From CAVRXT01 sp049644285 (GTDB lineage: Bacteria > Acidobacteriota > Terriglobia > Acidiferrales > UBA7541), in NCBI GenBank assembly GCA_049644285.1, contig JBARRP010000246.1, positions 1-21,624 on the forward strand: a DNA stretch of 21,624 nucleotides, read 5' to 3'. A program made the translations under genes and the position numbers. Below, in pieces: positions 6,726 through 15,628 of the stretch. The notes under the pieces were generated by a model. The model was not told where the DNA came from. It saw nothing but the letters and a program-made list of their open reading frames with translations, and ran no database searches. How positions within the stretch are numbered: the stretch's first letter is position 1; each line of letters starts with the position of its first letter.

Positions 6726-7367
6726 TCAAGTTTTTTGGAGGCTCCGGGTTTGCGACGCGATGATCGAGAAGACATCATCTTGACACTGAACTTCTGCTGT
6801 GTATTCAAATAAACGGTTGTCTGGTCCCCCGTAGGTGATGCGGATACCGATGATGAAAATCTCATTACCACTCATCAGAAACTGATAATCCTGCTCGCTG
6901 AAGGTCTGCTCGAGTAAGTAGTCGAATTCTGTACCGGGGAAGATCTCTGTCGAAGAGGAATCGGTCGCACTCCCGAGAGGCAAACGGTTGAGGTAATATT
7001 CTGTAAAAATCCCCACGTTCACGGCTGGCAACGTCCCGTAGTTTTTGATCGAGAGTACGATTCTCCAGGTGCGGGTGTTCCGATCTGGGAGTCGCAGCCT
7101 GGAGATCCCCATGAATGGCCGGTGCAAACCTGCCATGACATCAACCGATCGCTTGCCGGCCGCGGCCATTCCCGCTGCCGCGTCAGCTGATTTCATGGCA
7201 GCTTCGGCGGAGGTCATTGCGGCGTTTGCAGTCCTTTTCGTGGAGCGCCAGAGGGCGATTGTACAAATCACGTATGCGACGGTCGCTGCAGCAATAACGC
7301 CACCGAAGACAGTGGACGGCTCTCTCCACCATGGCGAACTGGCGAACTCGGACACCAGGAGGGACAT
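6726..7367 (-). CDS. Membrane-anchored hypothetical protein
   Basis: The 213-residue product has one clear membrane helix near the start (VFGGVIAAATVAYVICTIAL, residues about 20-39) followed by a basic patch (WRSTKRT) and an Ala-rich, heptad-like stretch (about residues 47-75: AMTSAEAAMKSADAAAGMAA) that may form a coiled coil. The rest looks like a beta-sandwich domain (TWRIVLSIKNYGTLPAVNVGI, NEIFIIGIRITYGG). This layout of anchor, short coil and a soluble domain speaking of 'protein surface decoration' is common among bacterial proteins of unknown function; I cannot name a family. It starts at ATG 7367 with no strong ribosome site and is 106 nt downstream of the metallophosphoesterase stop on the same strand. 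The composition and hydrophobic pattern support a real gene. Confidence 0.72.
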   Translation of the reverse strand: MSLLVSEFASSPWWREPSTVFGGVIAAATVAYVICTIALWRSTKRTANAAMTSAEAAMKSADAAAGMAAAGKRSVDVMAGLHRPFMGISRLRLPDRNTRTWRIVLSIKNYGTLPAVNVGIFTEYYLNRLPLGSATDSSSTEIFPGTEFDYLLEQTFSEQDYQFLMSGNEIFIIGIRITYGGPDNRLFEYTAEVQCQDDVFSIIASQTRSLQKT

Positions 7368-7473
7368 AAGGCGCCAGAATGATAAGCGCCCACGTCGTCT
7401 GACACAACCCTAGGAGAGAGGCGGGGCATAAAGCATAAAACGGTGGTCGACTCGGAAAATCCGCGAATAGTCC

Positions 7474-8478
7474 TTATTTTGCGCGGAGCTGGAAGGTGTC
7501 CTTTACTTCCCATGCGGGAGTCTCACCACCCTGATATGCGAACCGGTACATCGCCCCTTTCAGGGTGTCGCCTTCAAGAACGAGCTTCACATAGTGAAAA
7601 TTCGGAAAGGAACTATCTTGGTAAAGATCGCTGGGCGTGCGCTCGACAGGATAGGGATGAGCTCCTCCGCCACCAGACACCAAATACACCACGTCGCTCT
7701 GCACGAAGCGCTCGTAATTATGAATGTGGCCTGCAGCTACCAGAAATTTGGCCCTACTCGTGGCGGCGGCAGTCCTCAGGAAATCCGCCAGAGCGATCTC
7801 ATTGGGACGTGGGTTGTGGTCCACATAGAGAATCCTTTGGATGTCGGCCACGGGTGGGTGGTGCATCGTAATCAGCACAAAGCGGACGCTCTGAGGCAAC
7901 GAGGCAATCTGCGCTTCGAGCCAGCGGTGTTGATCACTCTCGGGCAAGAGAGATGCATCGCTATCAAGCGCGATGGCATAAAGCCGGTTGCCCAATGCGA
8001 CCGAGTACCATCGGCGATCCCTAAGTTCGGGGAATGCGCTCCACCAATTCTCCAGGCACTGCTGAGGTTCGCAGCCGTGGAATTCGTGATTGCCAAGTGC
8101 TGGATAGATGCGCAGATGATTGGTGCGCCACACGGTGGTCTCGGCTCGGTAAACCGAGTAGTCGTTCTTCTCTCCACCCCGCCAGGGAACATCGCCGTTC
8201 AACAGGACTGCATCGGGCTTCTCTTCGGCAATACGCGCTATCAGCGCTCGCCGGACGGTGGGGTCGGTGGCGGTTACATTAGTCGGATCCGTGAAGCGCA
8301 TGTCGCCGTAAGCAATAACAGTCACAGGCTTATGCAGATCATCCTCGCTGACGGTGAAGGTCGGCCCAGGCTGGCTGAGCGGAGCTTTTTCCGACTGGTT
8401 CTGCGCCAGAGCTCCACACATGGCAAAGACACCGAAAACAATGGCGACCTGCAAGACGTATCTACAAATTACAACCAT
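7474..8478 (-). CDS. Exported calcineurin-like metallophosphoesterase (purple acid phosphatase-like)
   Basis: The 334-residue product begins with a signal peptide (VVICRYVLQVAIVFGVF, cleavage probably after GALAQ at about residue 26). The metal-binding blocks of the metallophosphoesterase fold come in order: GDMR (58-61), GDVPW (95-99), GNHEF (129-133), MHHPP (205-209) and GHIHNYER (250-257). The last block and the overall order resemble purple acid phosphatases and the bacterial exported metallophosphatases related to them. It probably hydrolyses phosphomonoesters in the periplasm or outside the cell. The frame is open upstream to 8538, but ATG 8478 is preferred: it places the signal peptide at the N-terminus and has GGGAGAG 6 nt upstream. 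The first block lacks the usual His of DxH, as in purple-acid-type enzymes. No phosphate-regulon neighbours are visible. Confidence 0.92.
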   Translation of the reverse strand: MVVICRYVLQVAIVFGVFAMCGALAQNQSEKAPLSQPGPTFTVSEDDLHKPVTVIAYGDMRFTDPTNVTATDPTVRRALIARIAEEKPDAVLLNGDVPWRGGEKNDYSVYRAETTVWRTNHLRIYPALGNHEFHGCEPQQCLENWWSAFPELRDRRWYSVALGNRLYAIALDSDASLLPESDQHRWLEAQIASLPQSVRFVLITMHHPPVADIQRILYVDHNPRPNEIALADFLRTAAATSRAKFLVAAGHIHNYERFVQSDVVYLVSGGGGAHPYPVERTPSDLYQDSSFPNFHYVKLVLEGDTLKGAMYRFAYQGGETPAWEVKDTFQLRAK

Positions 8479-8845
8479 AAGTTGCTCTCCCACGGGCTTC
8501 ATTATGAGAATTGTGAACCGCCCGTCTGAAAAACACATGAACGCGATAGAGTGCTTGCCGATCGTCGTGAACTCAAACGGCTGATTACCCGAGGAAGGGC
8601 TTAGATAGATCTGGTTTCTGTCGCACTGCTACGCATACAGCACGCGCAGAGTCCAGCCCATCCGAAGGGGTTGGGATCGGATCCCTATCAGAGGCTGCGC
8701 AACTCCTTCAAGTGAAGCGTTTGAGCTGAGTTCGGTGCACACGCGCAGCGGCCGCTTGGTTCCGGCCAGGGTCGTGGATCCACCAGGCGACTGGCGTGTC
8801 CCGCTCGCCGATCGCTTTAGCCCTCGCATCGTGCGCAGGGGCCAA
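8479..8845. other. Stretch without a recognised gene between phosphatase and small CxxC protein
   Basis: This 367-nt gap presumably holds the promoter of the leftward phosphatase gene. An overlapping open frame (8629-9078, minus) runs through it but has a chance-like composition and mostly shadows the small CxxC gene. I see no RNA gene or repeat here. Confidence 0.45.
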
Positions 8846-9070
8846 CTAGGTTTTGGAAGTTCGCCGATCTCCGCCCAGACGCCTGTCTCTGCCACTACGC
8901 CTCTCGGGAAAGCCGGACTTCCAATTGGTCGACGCACGACAGACGGGGCATTGCCTGATGAGCGCATTGCTCTTGTGAAGCTCTTCCAATTCTTCCTCAT
9001 ACACAATAAACGATCGGCGGGAACCGCAAGATTCGCAAATGAGTATGTAGCTGGGCATCGTTGCAAGCAT
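8846..9070 (-). CDS. Small two-CxxC (zinc-ribbon-like) protein with basic 'DRR' tail
   Basis: The 74-residue product has two metal-site half motifs, CESCG (about residues 13-17) and CPVC (about 41-44), separated by an acidic helix (YEEELEELHK). This spacing would make a zinc ribbon. The C-terminus is strongly basic with repeated RR pairs (ERRSGRDRRLGGDRR). Similar tails occur on many small acidobacterial and proteobacterial proteins of unknown role, some next to PilZ genes. ATG 9070 has a GGTAGGGA stretch about 8 nt upstream; ATG 9058 (MPSYILICESC) is an alternative. It is divergent from the catabolic-type operon at 9278, with about 200 nt of shared upstream DNA. The coding call is good; the function is unknown, though binding nucleic acid or another protein is plausible. 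Confidence 0.7.
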   Translation of the reverse strand: MLATMPSYILICESCGSRRSFIVYEEELEELHKSNALIRQCPVCRASTNWKSGFPERRSGRDRRLGGDRRTSKT

Positions 9071-9129
9071 TCTAGCATCCCTACCGCAGTAGCCCTCGAG
9101 TCCTGACGGCGAAAGGGCGTTTTCGGCCT

Positions 9130-9159
9130 AAATCGGGGTTGTTAATAACTCACCGATTT
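9130..9159. promoter_or_regulatory. Inverted repeat in the divergent intergenic region
   Basis: AAATCGG (9130-9136) and CCGATTT (9153-9159) are perfect 7-bp arms around an AT-rich 16-nt centre. A second small inverted repeat (CGTAT/ATACG) lies at about 9188-9206, just upstream of the -35 box. Either could be an operator for the operon at 9278. Confidence 0.35.
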
Positions 9160-9218
9160 CTGAGTGGTTCATTTTTGCCCTGCCAAACGTATACCACCGG
9201 CATACGAAAACCATTCTC

Positions 9219-9245
9219 TTGACATGTCGGAATTGAGCGTATAAC
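9219..9245 (+). promoter_or_regulatory. Putative sigma-70-type promoter of the four-gene operon
   Basis: TTGACA (9219-9224, a perfect -35 consensus) and TATAAC (9240-9245) are separated by 15 nt, slightly shorter than ideal. The likely transcript start is about 25 nt before the ATG at 9278. Confidence 0.5.
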
Positions 9246-9277
9246 TTTCGCGCTACGCTCGCCTCCGCCTTGAAGAT

Positions 9278-10576
9278 ATGAGCATGCGGCCTACGCACAC
9301 TACGCTTGGCGGCAGACCGAAAAGTGAAACTCAGCCCAGTTTCCCCATAGACTCCGTCCGGGCTCTCTTTCCCGCGCTAAAACACTCTTCGCCTTTTGTT
9401 TATTTCGATAATGCGGCGGGCGCGCAGATACCTCAGGTGGTCTTCGATGCCGTGAACCGGCATTTGCTGGAATGCAACGTCCAGCGCGGCGGCCGCTACG
9501 GAAAGAGCCAGGAGGTTGACGCCACGATCGCCCGTGCACGACGGAGTGTGGGGGTTTTAGTGAACGCCCGCGACCCAAGCGAAGTCGCGTTCGGCATGAA
9601 CGCGACTTCCTTCATTCGCATCGTGAGCCTTGCGATTGGCCAGATGCTGGCCCAGCGGAACGAAATCGTTGTAACCGACATGGACCATGAGGCAAACGTA
9701 GCCACATGGCTTGCGCTCAAGCGCGAGGGCGCTCAGTTCCGCTGGTGGAAGATGCGCGAGGATGGCAACCTCCACGCGGATGATTTGCGGCCGCTCTTGT
9801 CGTCCCGGACGCGTCTCCTGGCGTGCACGGTGACGTCAAACGCGATTGGGTCGGTTGTGGACGTTCCCGCGGCGGCGAGGTTCGCGCACGACGCCGGAGC
9901 TGAGATTTTTCTTGATTGCGTGCACTACGCGCCGCATGGCCCCATCGACGTACAGACTTGGGATTGCGACTATTTGGTGTGTTCGGGCTACAAAATCTTT
10001 GCGCCTCATATGGGTTTCCTCTGGGGGCGCCGTGCACTCTTGGAGAAACTTCCAACATTCCGCGAAGATTTCATTCCCGATGAACCGCCGGTGAAAATCG
10101 AAGCGGGTACGTTTATCTATGAAAATGTTGCCGGCATGGACGCTGCGATCGGCTACCTCGAATCACTGGGAAAGCAAATCGGCGGCGAGGGCTCGTCAAG
10201 TTTGCCTCGAGCGCACTTGCTGCGAGCGATGACGGCAATCCGCGAATACGAGGAAACGCTTTCACTCGAGTTGTTGCGCGTTCTTGACGAATGCGGTGCA
10301 ACCGTGTACGGCATCCCCCAGAAGGAAAGAGTCGGCCAGCGCGTGCCGACAGTTTGTTTCAACTTGCCGACGGTTTCTCCGGATAAGGTCACCGAGGAGC
10401 TTGCACGCACGGGAATCGGCGTGCGCGACGGGCACATGTATTCTCCGCGCCTCATGAAGCGCCTGGCGTTGAGTGTTGACAGCGGCGCCGTCCGCGCTTC
10501 GCTCGTGCACTACAACACGATGGAAGAGATTCACCGCTTCGCCAACGTGCTGCTTGATCTGGCCAAACATGGCTAG
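9278..10576 (+). CDS. Class V PLP-dependent aminotransferase, cysteine-desulfurase-like (VC1184 type)
   Basis: The 432-residue product is a fold-type I PLP enzyme. Visible features in order: FDNAAGAQIPQ (43-53, substrate/PLP pocket), GMNATS (106-111, phosphate loop), DMDHEAN (134-140, with the His that stacks on the PLP ring), SNAIGSVVDV (187-196), FLDCVHYAPH (211-220, the Asp213 that holds the PLP pyridine nitrogen) and CSGYKIFAPHMG (235-246, Lys239 Schiff-base lysine). The order and the FLDCVHYAPH/SGYK segments match the cysteine-desulfurase-like group typified by VC1184 rather than IscS/SufS; the SufS active-site Cys loop is not evident. Known class V reactions include desulfuration, transamination and kynureninase-type cleavage, so the substrate is open. 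ATG 9278 is used; ATG 9284 is possible. It is first in a four-gene unit and its stop overlaps the permease start by 8 nt, suggesting translational coupling and a related substrate. Confidence 0.9.
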   Translation: MSMRPTHTTLGGRPKSETQPSFPIDSVRALFPALKHSSPFVYFDNAAGAQIPQVVFDAVNRHLLECNVQRGGRYGKSQEVDATIARARRSVGVLVNARDPSEVAFGMNATSFIRIVSLAIGQMLAQRNEIVVTDMDHEANVATWLALKREGAQFRWWKMREDGNLHADDLRPLLSSRTRLLACTVTSNAIGSVVDVPAAARFAHDAGAEIFLDCVHYAPHGPIDVQTWDCDYLVCSGYKIFAPHMGFLWGRRALLEKLPTFREDFIPDEPPVKIEAGTFIYENVAGMDAAIGYLESLGKQIGGEGSSSLPRAHLLRAMTAIREYEETLSLELLRVLDECGATVYGIPQKERVGQRVPTVCFNLPTVSPDKVTEELARTGIGVRDGHMYSPRLMKRLALSVDSGAVRASLVHYNTMEEIHRFANVLLDLAKHG

Positions 10577-12071
10577 CTCCCCCGAATCTGAGGAGTCGGG
10601 TAACCTGATTCGCGTGGACAGTGGATCTCCGGGCCCTGCAGCGCGCCCCGAGGAATTACGTCGGCGGCTGAGCCAGCGGCAACTTACGATGTTGGCGATC
10701 GGCGGCGCCATCGGCGTCGGGCTATTCCTGGGCAGCGGAGTTACCATCCGCCTGGCAGGACCCGGCGTCATCGTGAGCTACTTGTTGGGCGCGATTATTG
10801 CGCTCATCGTTGCGTATGCGCTCGTCGAGATGGCAGTCGTGCATCCGGATGCGGGGTCATTTGGTGTTTACGCCGAAACCTATCTAAGCCGCTGGGCTGG
10901 ATTCGCGGTGCGCACCACGTACGGCCTGGTGCAAATGATCGCGATCGGCGCGGAAGTCACCGCCGTAGCGATCTACTTTGCGTTCTGGTTTCCCGGTGTG
11001 CCGCAATGGGTTTGGGTCGTGACCGTTTCGGCAGCGTTGGTGGCGATCAACACGCTTCAGGTCGGGCGATTTGGCGAGTTTGAGTACTGGTTCGCGTTGA
11101 TTAAGGTTGTTGCCATCCTCGTCTTCATCGCTGTCGGCGCCGGATTGATTTTCGGTATCGGAACGAAGCATCCGTTGGGCTTCTCAAATCTGACTGCGCA
11201 CGGCGGGTTTTTGCCCCATGGGTGGACCGGCGTTTGGCTGGCGCTTACTCTCGTGGCTACGAGTTACATGGGCGTTGAAATCATTGCCGTGACGGCTGGC
11301 GAAGCCGAGAAGCCCGAAGAGTCGATTCCGAAGGCGATGCGGACGATTGTTTTCCGGCTCATCATGTTTTACGTCCTGGCCATCACCATCATGCTCGCGA
11401 TGACGCCGTGGAATCAGACTGTTGCCGGCACCGGGCTGACGGCCAGCCCTTTCGTGCGTGCGTTTTCCTCGGTCGGGATTCCCTTCGCGGCCAGCATCAT
11501 GAACGTGGTGGTCATCACGGCAGCCCTGTCGAGTTGCAACACGGACCTATATCTCACGACCCGTATGCTTTTCTCGCTTTCGCGTGGGCGGTATGTCCCG
11601 GCAGCACTCGGAAAGCTGTCCAGAAACGGCGTACCCCGGCGCGCATTGGCCGTTTCATCGGCCGGAATGGTAGCGGCGATTCTCCTCGCGATTTATGCGC
11701 CGGGCAAAGCGTTCCTCGCGTTATACGGAGTCGCAGTGGCCGGGATGTTCTTCGTCTGGATCGTCGTTCTCTTGACGCACTTGGCCTTTCGCCGCGCGCT
11801 CGGCGGCGAACGAATCGTTCGGCTCCCGATGCGTTTGTGCTTCTATCCGTATTCGACATTTCTGGGCATTGCGTCGCTGCTTGGAATCACCGTAAGCACT
11901 TTCTTTGTCGATGGCTTACAGTACACCGTTCCTGCGTTCGCTCCGTTCTTGCTGCTCATTTCGATCGCGTATTGGTTTGCGCGGCGCAGAGCGCGGGACA
12001 TTCCGGCTCTGGGCGTGACCGCACAGATTGGAATCCTTGAGTCAAGAAGCTCTCCCAAGCGAGGAGGTTAA
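10569..12071 (+). CDS. APC-family amino-acid permease
   Basis: The 500-residue product has about twelve hydrophobic segments and the APC hallmarks: RRLSQRQLTMLAIGGAIGVG (first helix, with the GAIGVGLFLGSG backbone-binding loop), a conserved glutamate-rich loop after helix 6 to 8 (AGEAEKPEESIPKAMRTIVFR) and the SRGRYVPAALGKLSRNGVPRRA loop; each quoted block is a known family landmark. It resembles the proline/aromatic/GABA permease group (AAT family), proton-driven importers in the inner membrane; the specific amino acid cannot be read. The frame is open from 10473, but ATG 10569 is preferred: the ATG overlaps the upstream stop (ATGGCTAG), and the hydrophilic N-terminus before RRLSQRQL has a normal length. 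The gene ends at the GAGGAGG ribosome site of the receptor gene, so the two are certainly co-transcribed. Confidence 0.92.
   Translation: MASSPESEESGNLIRVDSGSPGPAARPEELRRRLSQRQLTMLAIGGAIGVGLFLGSGVTIRLAGPGVIVSYLLGAIIALIVAYALVEMAVVHPDAGSFGVYAETYLSRWAGFAVRTTYGLVQMIAIGAEVTAVAIYFAFWFPGVPQWVWVVTVSAALVAINTLQVGRFGEFEYWFALIKVVAILVFIAVGAGLIFGIGTKHPLGFSNLTAHGGFLPHGWTGVWLALTLVATSYMGVEIIAVTAGEAEKPEESIPKAMRTIVFRLIMFYVLAITIMLAMTPWNQTVAGTGLTASPFVRAFSSVGIPFAASIMNVVVITAALSSCNTDLYLTTRMLFSLSRGRYVPAALGKLSRNGVPRRALAVSSAGMVAAILLAIYAPGKAFLALYGVAVAGMFFVWIVVLLTHLAFRRALGGERIVRLPMRLCFYPYSTFLGIASLLGITVSTFFVDGLQYTVPAFAPFLLLISIAYWFARRRARDIPALGVTAQIGILESRSSPKRGG
12061..12067 (+). promoter_or_regulatory. Strong ribosome binding site inside the permease 3' end
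   Basis: GAGGAGG lies 8 nt before ATG 12076 and overlaps the last codons of the permease. It decides the receptor start: the longer frame from 12028 has no such site and would place sequence in front of the signal peptide. Confidence 0.8.
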
Positions 12072-12075
12072 TGCC

Positions 12076-15000
12076 ATGAAGCGATTCGTGCTTTGCGGGT
12101 TGCTGCTAATCTGTTCGTGCGCACTTATTTTTGCTCAAGGCGGCGCAACGGGCGCTCTAGAAGGTCGCGTTGAGGACAGCAGTGGGGCTGCGGTGCCTGG
12201 AGCCGAACTGCGAATCGTCGACCAGGTTTCGGGAGGCCAGGTACGTATGCTGGTTACCGACGAACGTGGCAGCTTCAGCGCTCTGTTGTTGCCTGTCGGA
12301 AGGTACACCGTGGAAGTTCGTGCGAAAGGCTTCGCCGAACAAAAAGCGACGGACGTCGTGATTCGCGTCACCGAAACTACGCAGATAAAGCTGACGCTCC
12401 AGATTGGTCAAATCGAGCAGACCGTTCATGTTCTCTCCGGAGAAACGGCGGTGGAAACCACGACCCCTGCGACAGGAGAATCCCTCGGATCCGAGACATT
12501 GGAAACCCTCCCACTCCCCACCCGCAATGTCCAACAGCTGCTCACGCTTTCTACGGGTGCTTCCTCCGATCTCACCGCCGCCGGGCAGCTCGGCCGCGGC
12601 GATATTCGCATGAACGTCAACGGACAGCGCGAAGGTTACAATAATGTCCAGCTGGAAGGAATCAGTGTCAGCGATTACAACGTGGGCGAGCTCACGAATA
12701 CGCCACTGCCAAGTCCGGATGCCATCGAAGAGTTCAGAGTGCAGACGAGTCTCTACGACGCGACACAGGGAAGGAATGGCGGCGGGAACATCAATGCGGT
12801 CTTGCGGAGCGGCACTCAGAACTTTCATGGCTCGCTATTCGAATACTTCCGGAATGACTCGCTCAATGCGAACGACTTCTTCTTCAATGCCAATGGACAG
12901 CGGCGACCCGTTCTCAAGCAGAATATTTTCGGAGGAAGTCTCGGCGGGCCGATCGGGCACAGGGGTTCCCAGGGGTTCTTCTTTTTCAACTATCAGGGTA
13001 CGCGGCAGGACAGTGGAATTTCTCCGGGCACCTTCATCAACACGATCATTCCGACGATTCCCTCGCAGCGCGATCGAGCAAGCCTCGCGCAGATGCTCAC
13101 GCCCGGGTTTCAGGATCCCAATTCGCTCGATCCAGTTGTGGTCCGTCTGCTGAATCTGAAGAGCAATCAATTCGGTGGCGCGGGCGGCGGCTGGTTGATC
13201 CCTTCGTTGCCTCCGATCAACTCGAAGCTTCCGCTCGATCAACAACAATCACGCCTCAGCGTCAGCCATCCGGGACGCTTCCGTGATGACCAGTTCACAA
13301 CGACTTGGGACCGAAATTTTCACGGTGGGAGCGACGTTCTTCGCGCGAGCTTTTTCTTCTCCAACTTTCATTCGTTTCTGCCCTACGGCGCGGGAAATCT
13401 CGGATCACAATTTGGTGCAGCGATCAGTCCCGGAGATCTCGATTTCCCCGTGTTCCTTCCCGTGCATGACCGCACCGTAACCATCGCGGAAACCCACACT
13501 TTTTCGTCGCGGCTCGTGAATGATTTCCGGTTCGGCTATGTGCGGATCGCGAATGACACCGACAATGTGCCTCTCGTGAGCCTGAGCGATCTCGGCATCA
13601 GCCGGCCGAACAGCAACTTCGACACGAACATCTTCCGCTTCGAGCTGGCCAGCTTTCAGATGGGCCCGACACCCGCAGCAAACGTGTCATCGGGCCAAAA
13701 CAATTTTACGTTCCTCGACACTCTGGCCCTGAACGTCGGGCGTCATCTCGTGCGATTTGGCGGGCAGGCCGACCGGATTTACCTCGACAAGAACTACCCC
13801 CAATTGTTCAACGGCCTCGCCGTCTTTGTGCCCTTTCCGCCGCCACCGCTCGCGGACGGTTTCTCGGATTTTCAGAATCTGCTCATCGGCCAGCCAGTAA
13901 TCACCGGGAGCGGAAGCGGCGTCTTTAACCACAACTATCGCATCAACAGTTTCGCGCTGTTCGTCCAGGACGATTTCAAGGTACGCAAGAATCTCACGCT
14001 CAATCTCGGGCTCCGCTGGGAACTGGATGGGGCCGTTTCCGACGCCACAAGCCAAATTGCCAATCTCGTTCCCAGTCTCGCGCTCGCCGGAAAGGAGCCC
14101 TGGATTTTTCCCAAGGGTGTCAACAAACTGAACATTCCGGGACTCGTTGGCAGCGGGTCGCCGACGCTGCGAAACAACAATTACGCCTCCGATTGGGGGC
14201 CGCGCATTGGATTTGCGTACGATCCGTTTGGCAACGGTAAGATGTCCATCCGCGGCGGATACGGCATTTACTACGAACGCGAAGACAACGGGACCGTGGA
14301 TAACTTCGGCTTCTCGTCGCCCTTCCTCGCCGGATCGTTTGGTCCCGCGCCCGCCGGAAGTCTCGCCAATCTGCCGGCGTTCTCGATTCTGCCTCCCGAG
14401 GGAGTCATTAGCCCAGCATTTGTGCCCCAGCTCGGCGTGTTCCAAGGATTTGTAATGAACGGTACGATGATTCAGACAAAGGATACAACGCAAACCCCCG
14501 TATTCAGTGGCAACAGCGAATTCCTGATTGCGCTCGAGGCGCCACTGCACTTCCTCTCACCCAGCGCGCAGCAATGGAACCTGACCGTCGAGCGCGAAAT
14601 CGCGTCGGGCTGGGTTTTCGACGTCGGTTATGTCGGGACGAAAGGCACCCACTTACGTGAGGTCAGCACGCCGATTCAGCCGTTCCTCGTCAGCCCAAAG
14701 AATCCCATCACATTGACGGACCCAAGCGGCCATCAATTCGTCATCAAGCAGAACACGATGTCGAACTCTCCCGCGCGCTCGCGCGTCCTCGGCCTCGGTC
14801 CTTCGGGCATGCAATGCTTCTGCAACGATGCCACTTCCATCTATCACTCGCTGCAAGCCTCGGTGACGCGGCGCTTCCGCGACCTGTATTTCCAGGCCGC
14901 CTACACGTTCTCGCGATCGATCGACGAAGTTTCGAACGATACGACGGCCTTCAACACGGTCGTCAATGACCAGACGAATTTGAAAGGCTCGCGCGGCCTC

Positions 15001-15585
15001 TCGGACTTCGATCGGACGCACCGCTTCATCGTCAGTTACGCGTATCAATTACCATTCTTCTCCAAGTCGTCTGGCTTCAAACGCGCGGCGCTTGCAGGCT
15101 GGAACGTGGACGGCATCGTTACGTTTCAGTCGGGCCGCCCGTTCACCGTAGTTGATTCCTCGGGAGGCTCCGCGTTCACGCCGATCGGACCTGATCAATC
15201 CACCGCCAGCATCGCGCCGGGATTCAACGTGCACTCCGCGTACACGTCGGGAAGCACCGAATCGCGGCTCAACGCGTATGTGAACCTCGCAGCATTCCTG
15301 CCTGCGCCTGTTGTCGGTCCGGACGGTTCCACCGCGTACGGCGATCTCGGACGCAATATTTTCCGCGGGCCATTCGAACAGAACTGGGATTTTTCGCTCG
15401 GGAAGGCTTTCTCGATTACGGAGAATCAAAGGGTGGAATTCAGAAGCGAATTCTTCAATCTCTGGAACCATCCAAACTTTAACAACCCTACGTTCGTGGA
15501 TGTAAGCGGGCCGAACTTCGGAGCGATTACGTCGATGGCTGGCACGCCGCGAGTGATACAGTTCGTGCTGCGTTATAGTTTCTAG
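12076..15585 (+). CDS. TonB-dependent receptor with carboxypeptidase-regulatory-like domain (Oar-like)
   Basis: The 1169-residue product starts with a signal peptide (MKRFVLCGLLLICSCALIFA), then a carboxypeptidase-regulatory-like beta-sandwich (about residues 25-110: GALEGRVEDSSGAAVPGA, TDERGSFSALLLPVGRYTVE), a plug domain (LPLPTRNVQQLLTL, MNVNGQREGYNNVQLEG, PSPDAIEEFRVQTS, about residues 140-260) and a long outer-membrane barrel with periodic aromatic strands (FALFVQDDFKVRKNLTLNLG, GPRIGFAYDPFG, AAYTFSRSID) ending in VLRYSF with the C-terminal Phe of outer-membrane barrels. Such receptors are abundant in acidobacteria and import larger substrates by TonB energy. No TonB box is obvious. It sits 4 nt after the permease stop and 43 nt before the amidohydrolase start, so it is the outer-membrane step of the same unit. 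Family secure; substrate unknown. Confidence 0.95.
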   Translation: MKRFVLCGLLLICSCALIFAQGGATGALEGRVEDSSGAAVPGAELRIVDQVSGGQVRMLVTDERGSFSALLLPVGRYTVEVRAKGFAEQKATDVVIRVTETTQIKLTLQIGQIEQTVHVLSGETAVETTTPATGESLGSETLETLPLPTRNVQQLLTLSTGASSDLTAAGQLGRGDIRMNVNGQREGYNNVQLEGISVSDYNVGELTNTPLPSPDAIEEFRVQTSLYDATQGRNGGGNINAVLRSGTQNFHGSLFEYFRNDSLNANDFFFNANGQRRPVLKQNIFGGSLGGPIGHRGSQGFFFFNYQGTRQDSGISPGTFINTIIPTIPSQRDRASLAQMLTPGFQDPNSLDPVVVRLLNLKSNQFGGAGGGWLIPSLPPINSKLPLDQQQSRLSVSHPGRFRDDQFTTTWDRNFHGGSDVLRASFFFSNFHSFLPYGAGNLGSQFGAAISPGDLDFPVFLPVHDRTVTIAETHTFSSRLVNDFRFGYVRIANDTDNVPLVSLSDLGISRPNSNFDTNIFRFELASFQMGPTPAANVSSGQNNFTFLDTLALNVGRHLVRFGGQADRIYLDKNYPQLFNGLAVFVPFPPPPLADGFSDFQNLLIGQPVITGSGSGVFNHNYRINSFALFVQDDFKVRKNLTLNLGLRWELDGAVSDATSQIANLVPSLALAGKEPWIFPKGVNKLNIPGLVGSGSPTLRNNNYASDWGPRIGFAYDPFGNGKMSIRGGYGIYYEREDNGTVDNFGFSSPFLAGSFGPAPAGSLANLPAFSILPPEGVISPAFVPQLGVFQGFVMNGTMIQTKDTTQTPVFSGNSEFLIALEAPLHFLSPSAQQWNLTVEREIASGWVFDVGYVGTKGTHLREVSTPIQPFLVSPKNPITLTDPSGHQFVIKQNTMSNSPARSRVLGLGPSGMQCFCNDATSIYHSLQASVTRRFRDLYFQAAYTFSRSIDEVSNDTTAFNTVVNDQTNLKGSRGLSDFDRTHRFIVSYAYQLPFFSKSSGFKRAALAGWNVDGIVTFQSGRPFTVVDSSGGSAFTPIGPDQSTASIAPGFNVHSAYTSGSTESRLNAYVNLAAFLPAPVVGPDGSTAYGDLGRNIFRGPFEQNWDFSLGKAFSITENQRVEFRSEFFNLWNHPNFNNPTFVDVSGPNFGAITSMAGTPRVIQFVLRYSF

Positions 15586-15628
15586 CCGCAGAGTGACGCC
15601 GAGGGGCTCTTTCGGACGACGAGATTGT

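Noticed and set aside
6293..6871. 192-codon minus-strand ORF
   Set aside because: Starts inside the better-supported membrane protein gene in another frame, is R/S-rich and shows no fold-like pattern.
7594..8529. 311-codon plus-strand ORF
   Set aside because: Lies entirely opposite the metallophosphoesterase gene, whose motifs are unmistakable; antisense shadow.
8629..9078. 149-codon minus-strand ORF overlapping the small CxxC gene
   Set aside because: Reads the CxxC gene out of frame; the alternative frame has paired CxxC motifs and a typical basic tail.
10473..10568. Longer N-terminus for the amino-acid permease
   Set aside because: Would lie inside the upstream PLP enzyme gene and adds a non-homologous extension; the overlapping ATG at 10569 is a normal coupled start.
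13687..14550. 287-codon minus-strand ORF inside the receptor gene
   Set aside because: Antisense shadow of the TonB-dependent receptor; no motif, and GC-rich codon bias of the receptor explains the open frame.
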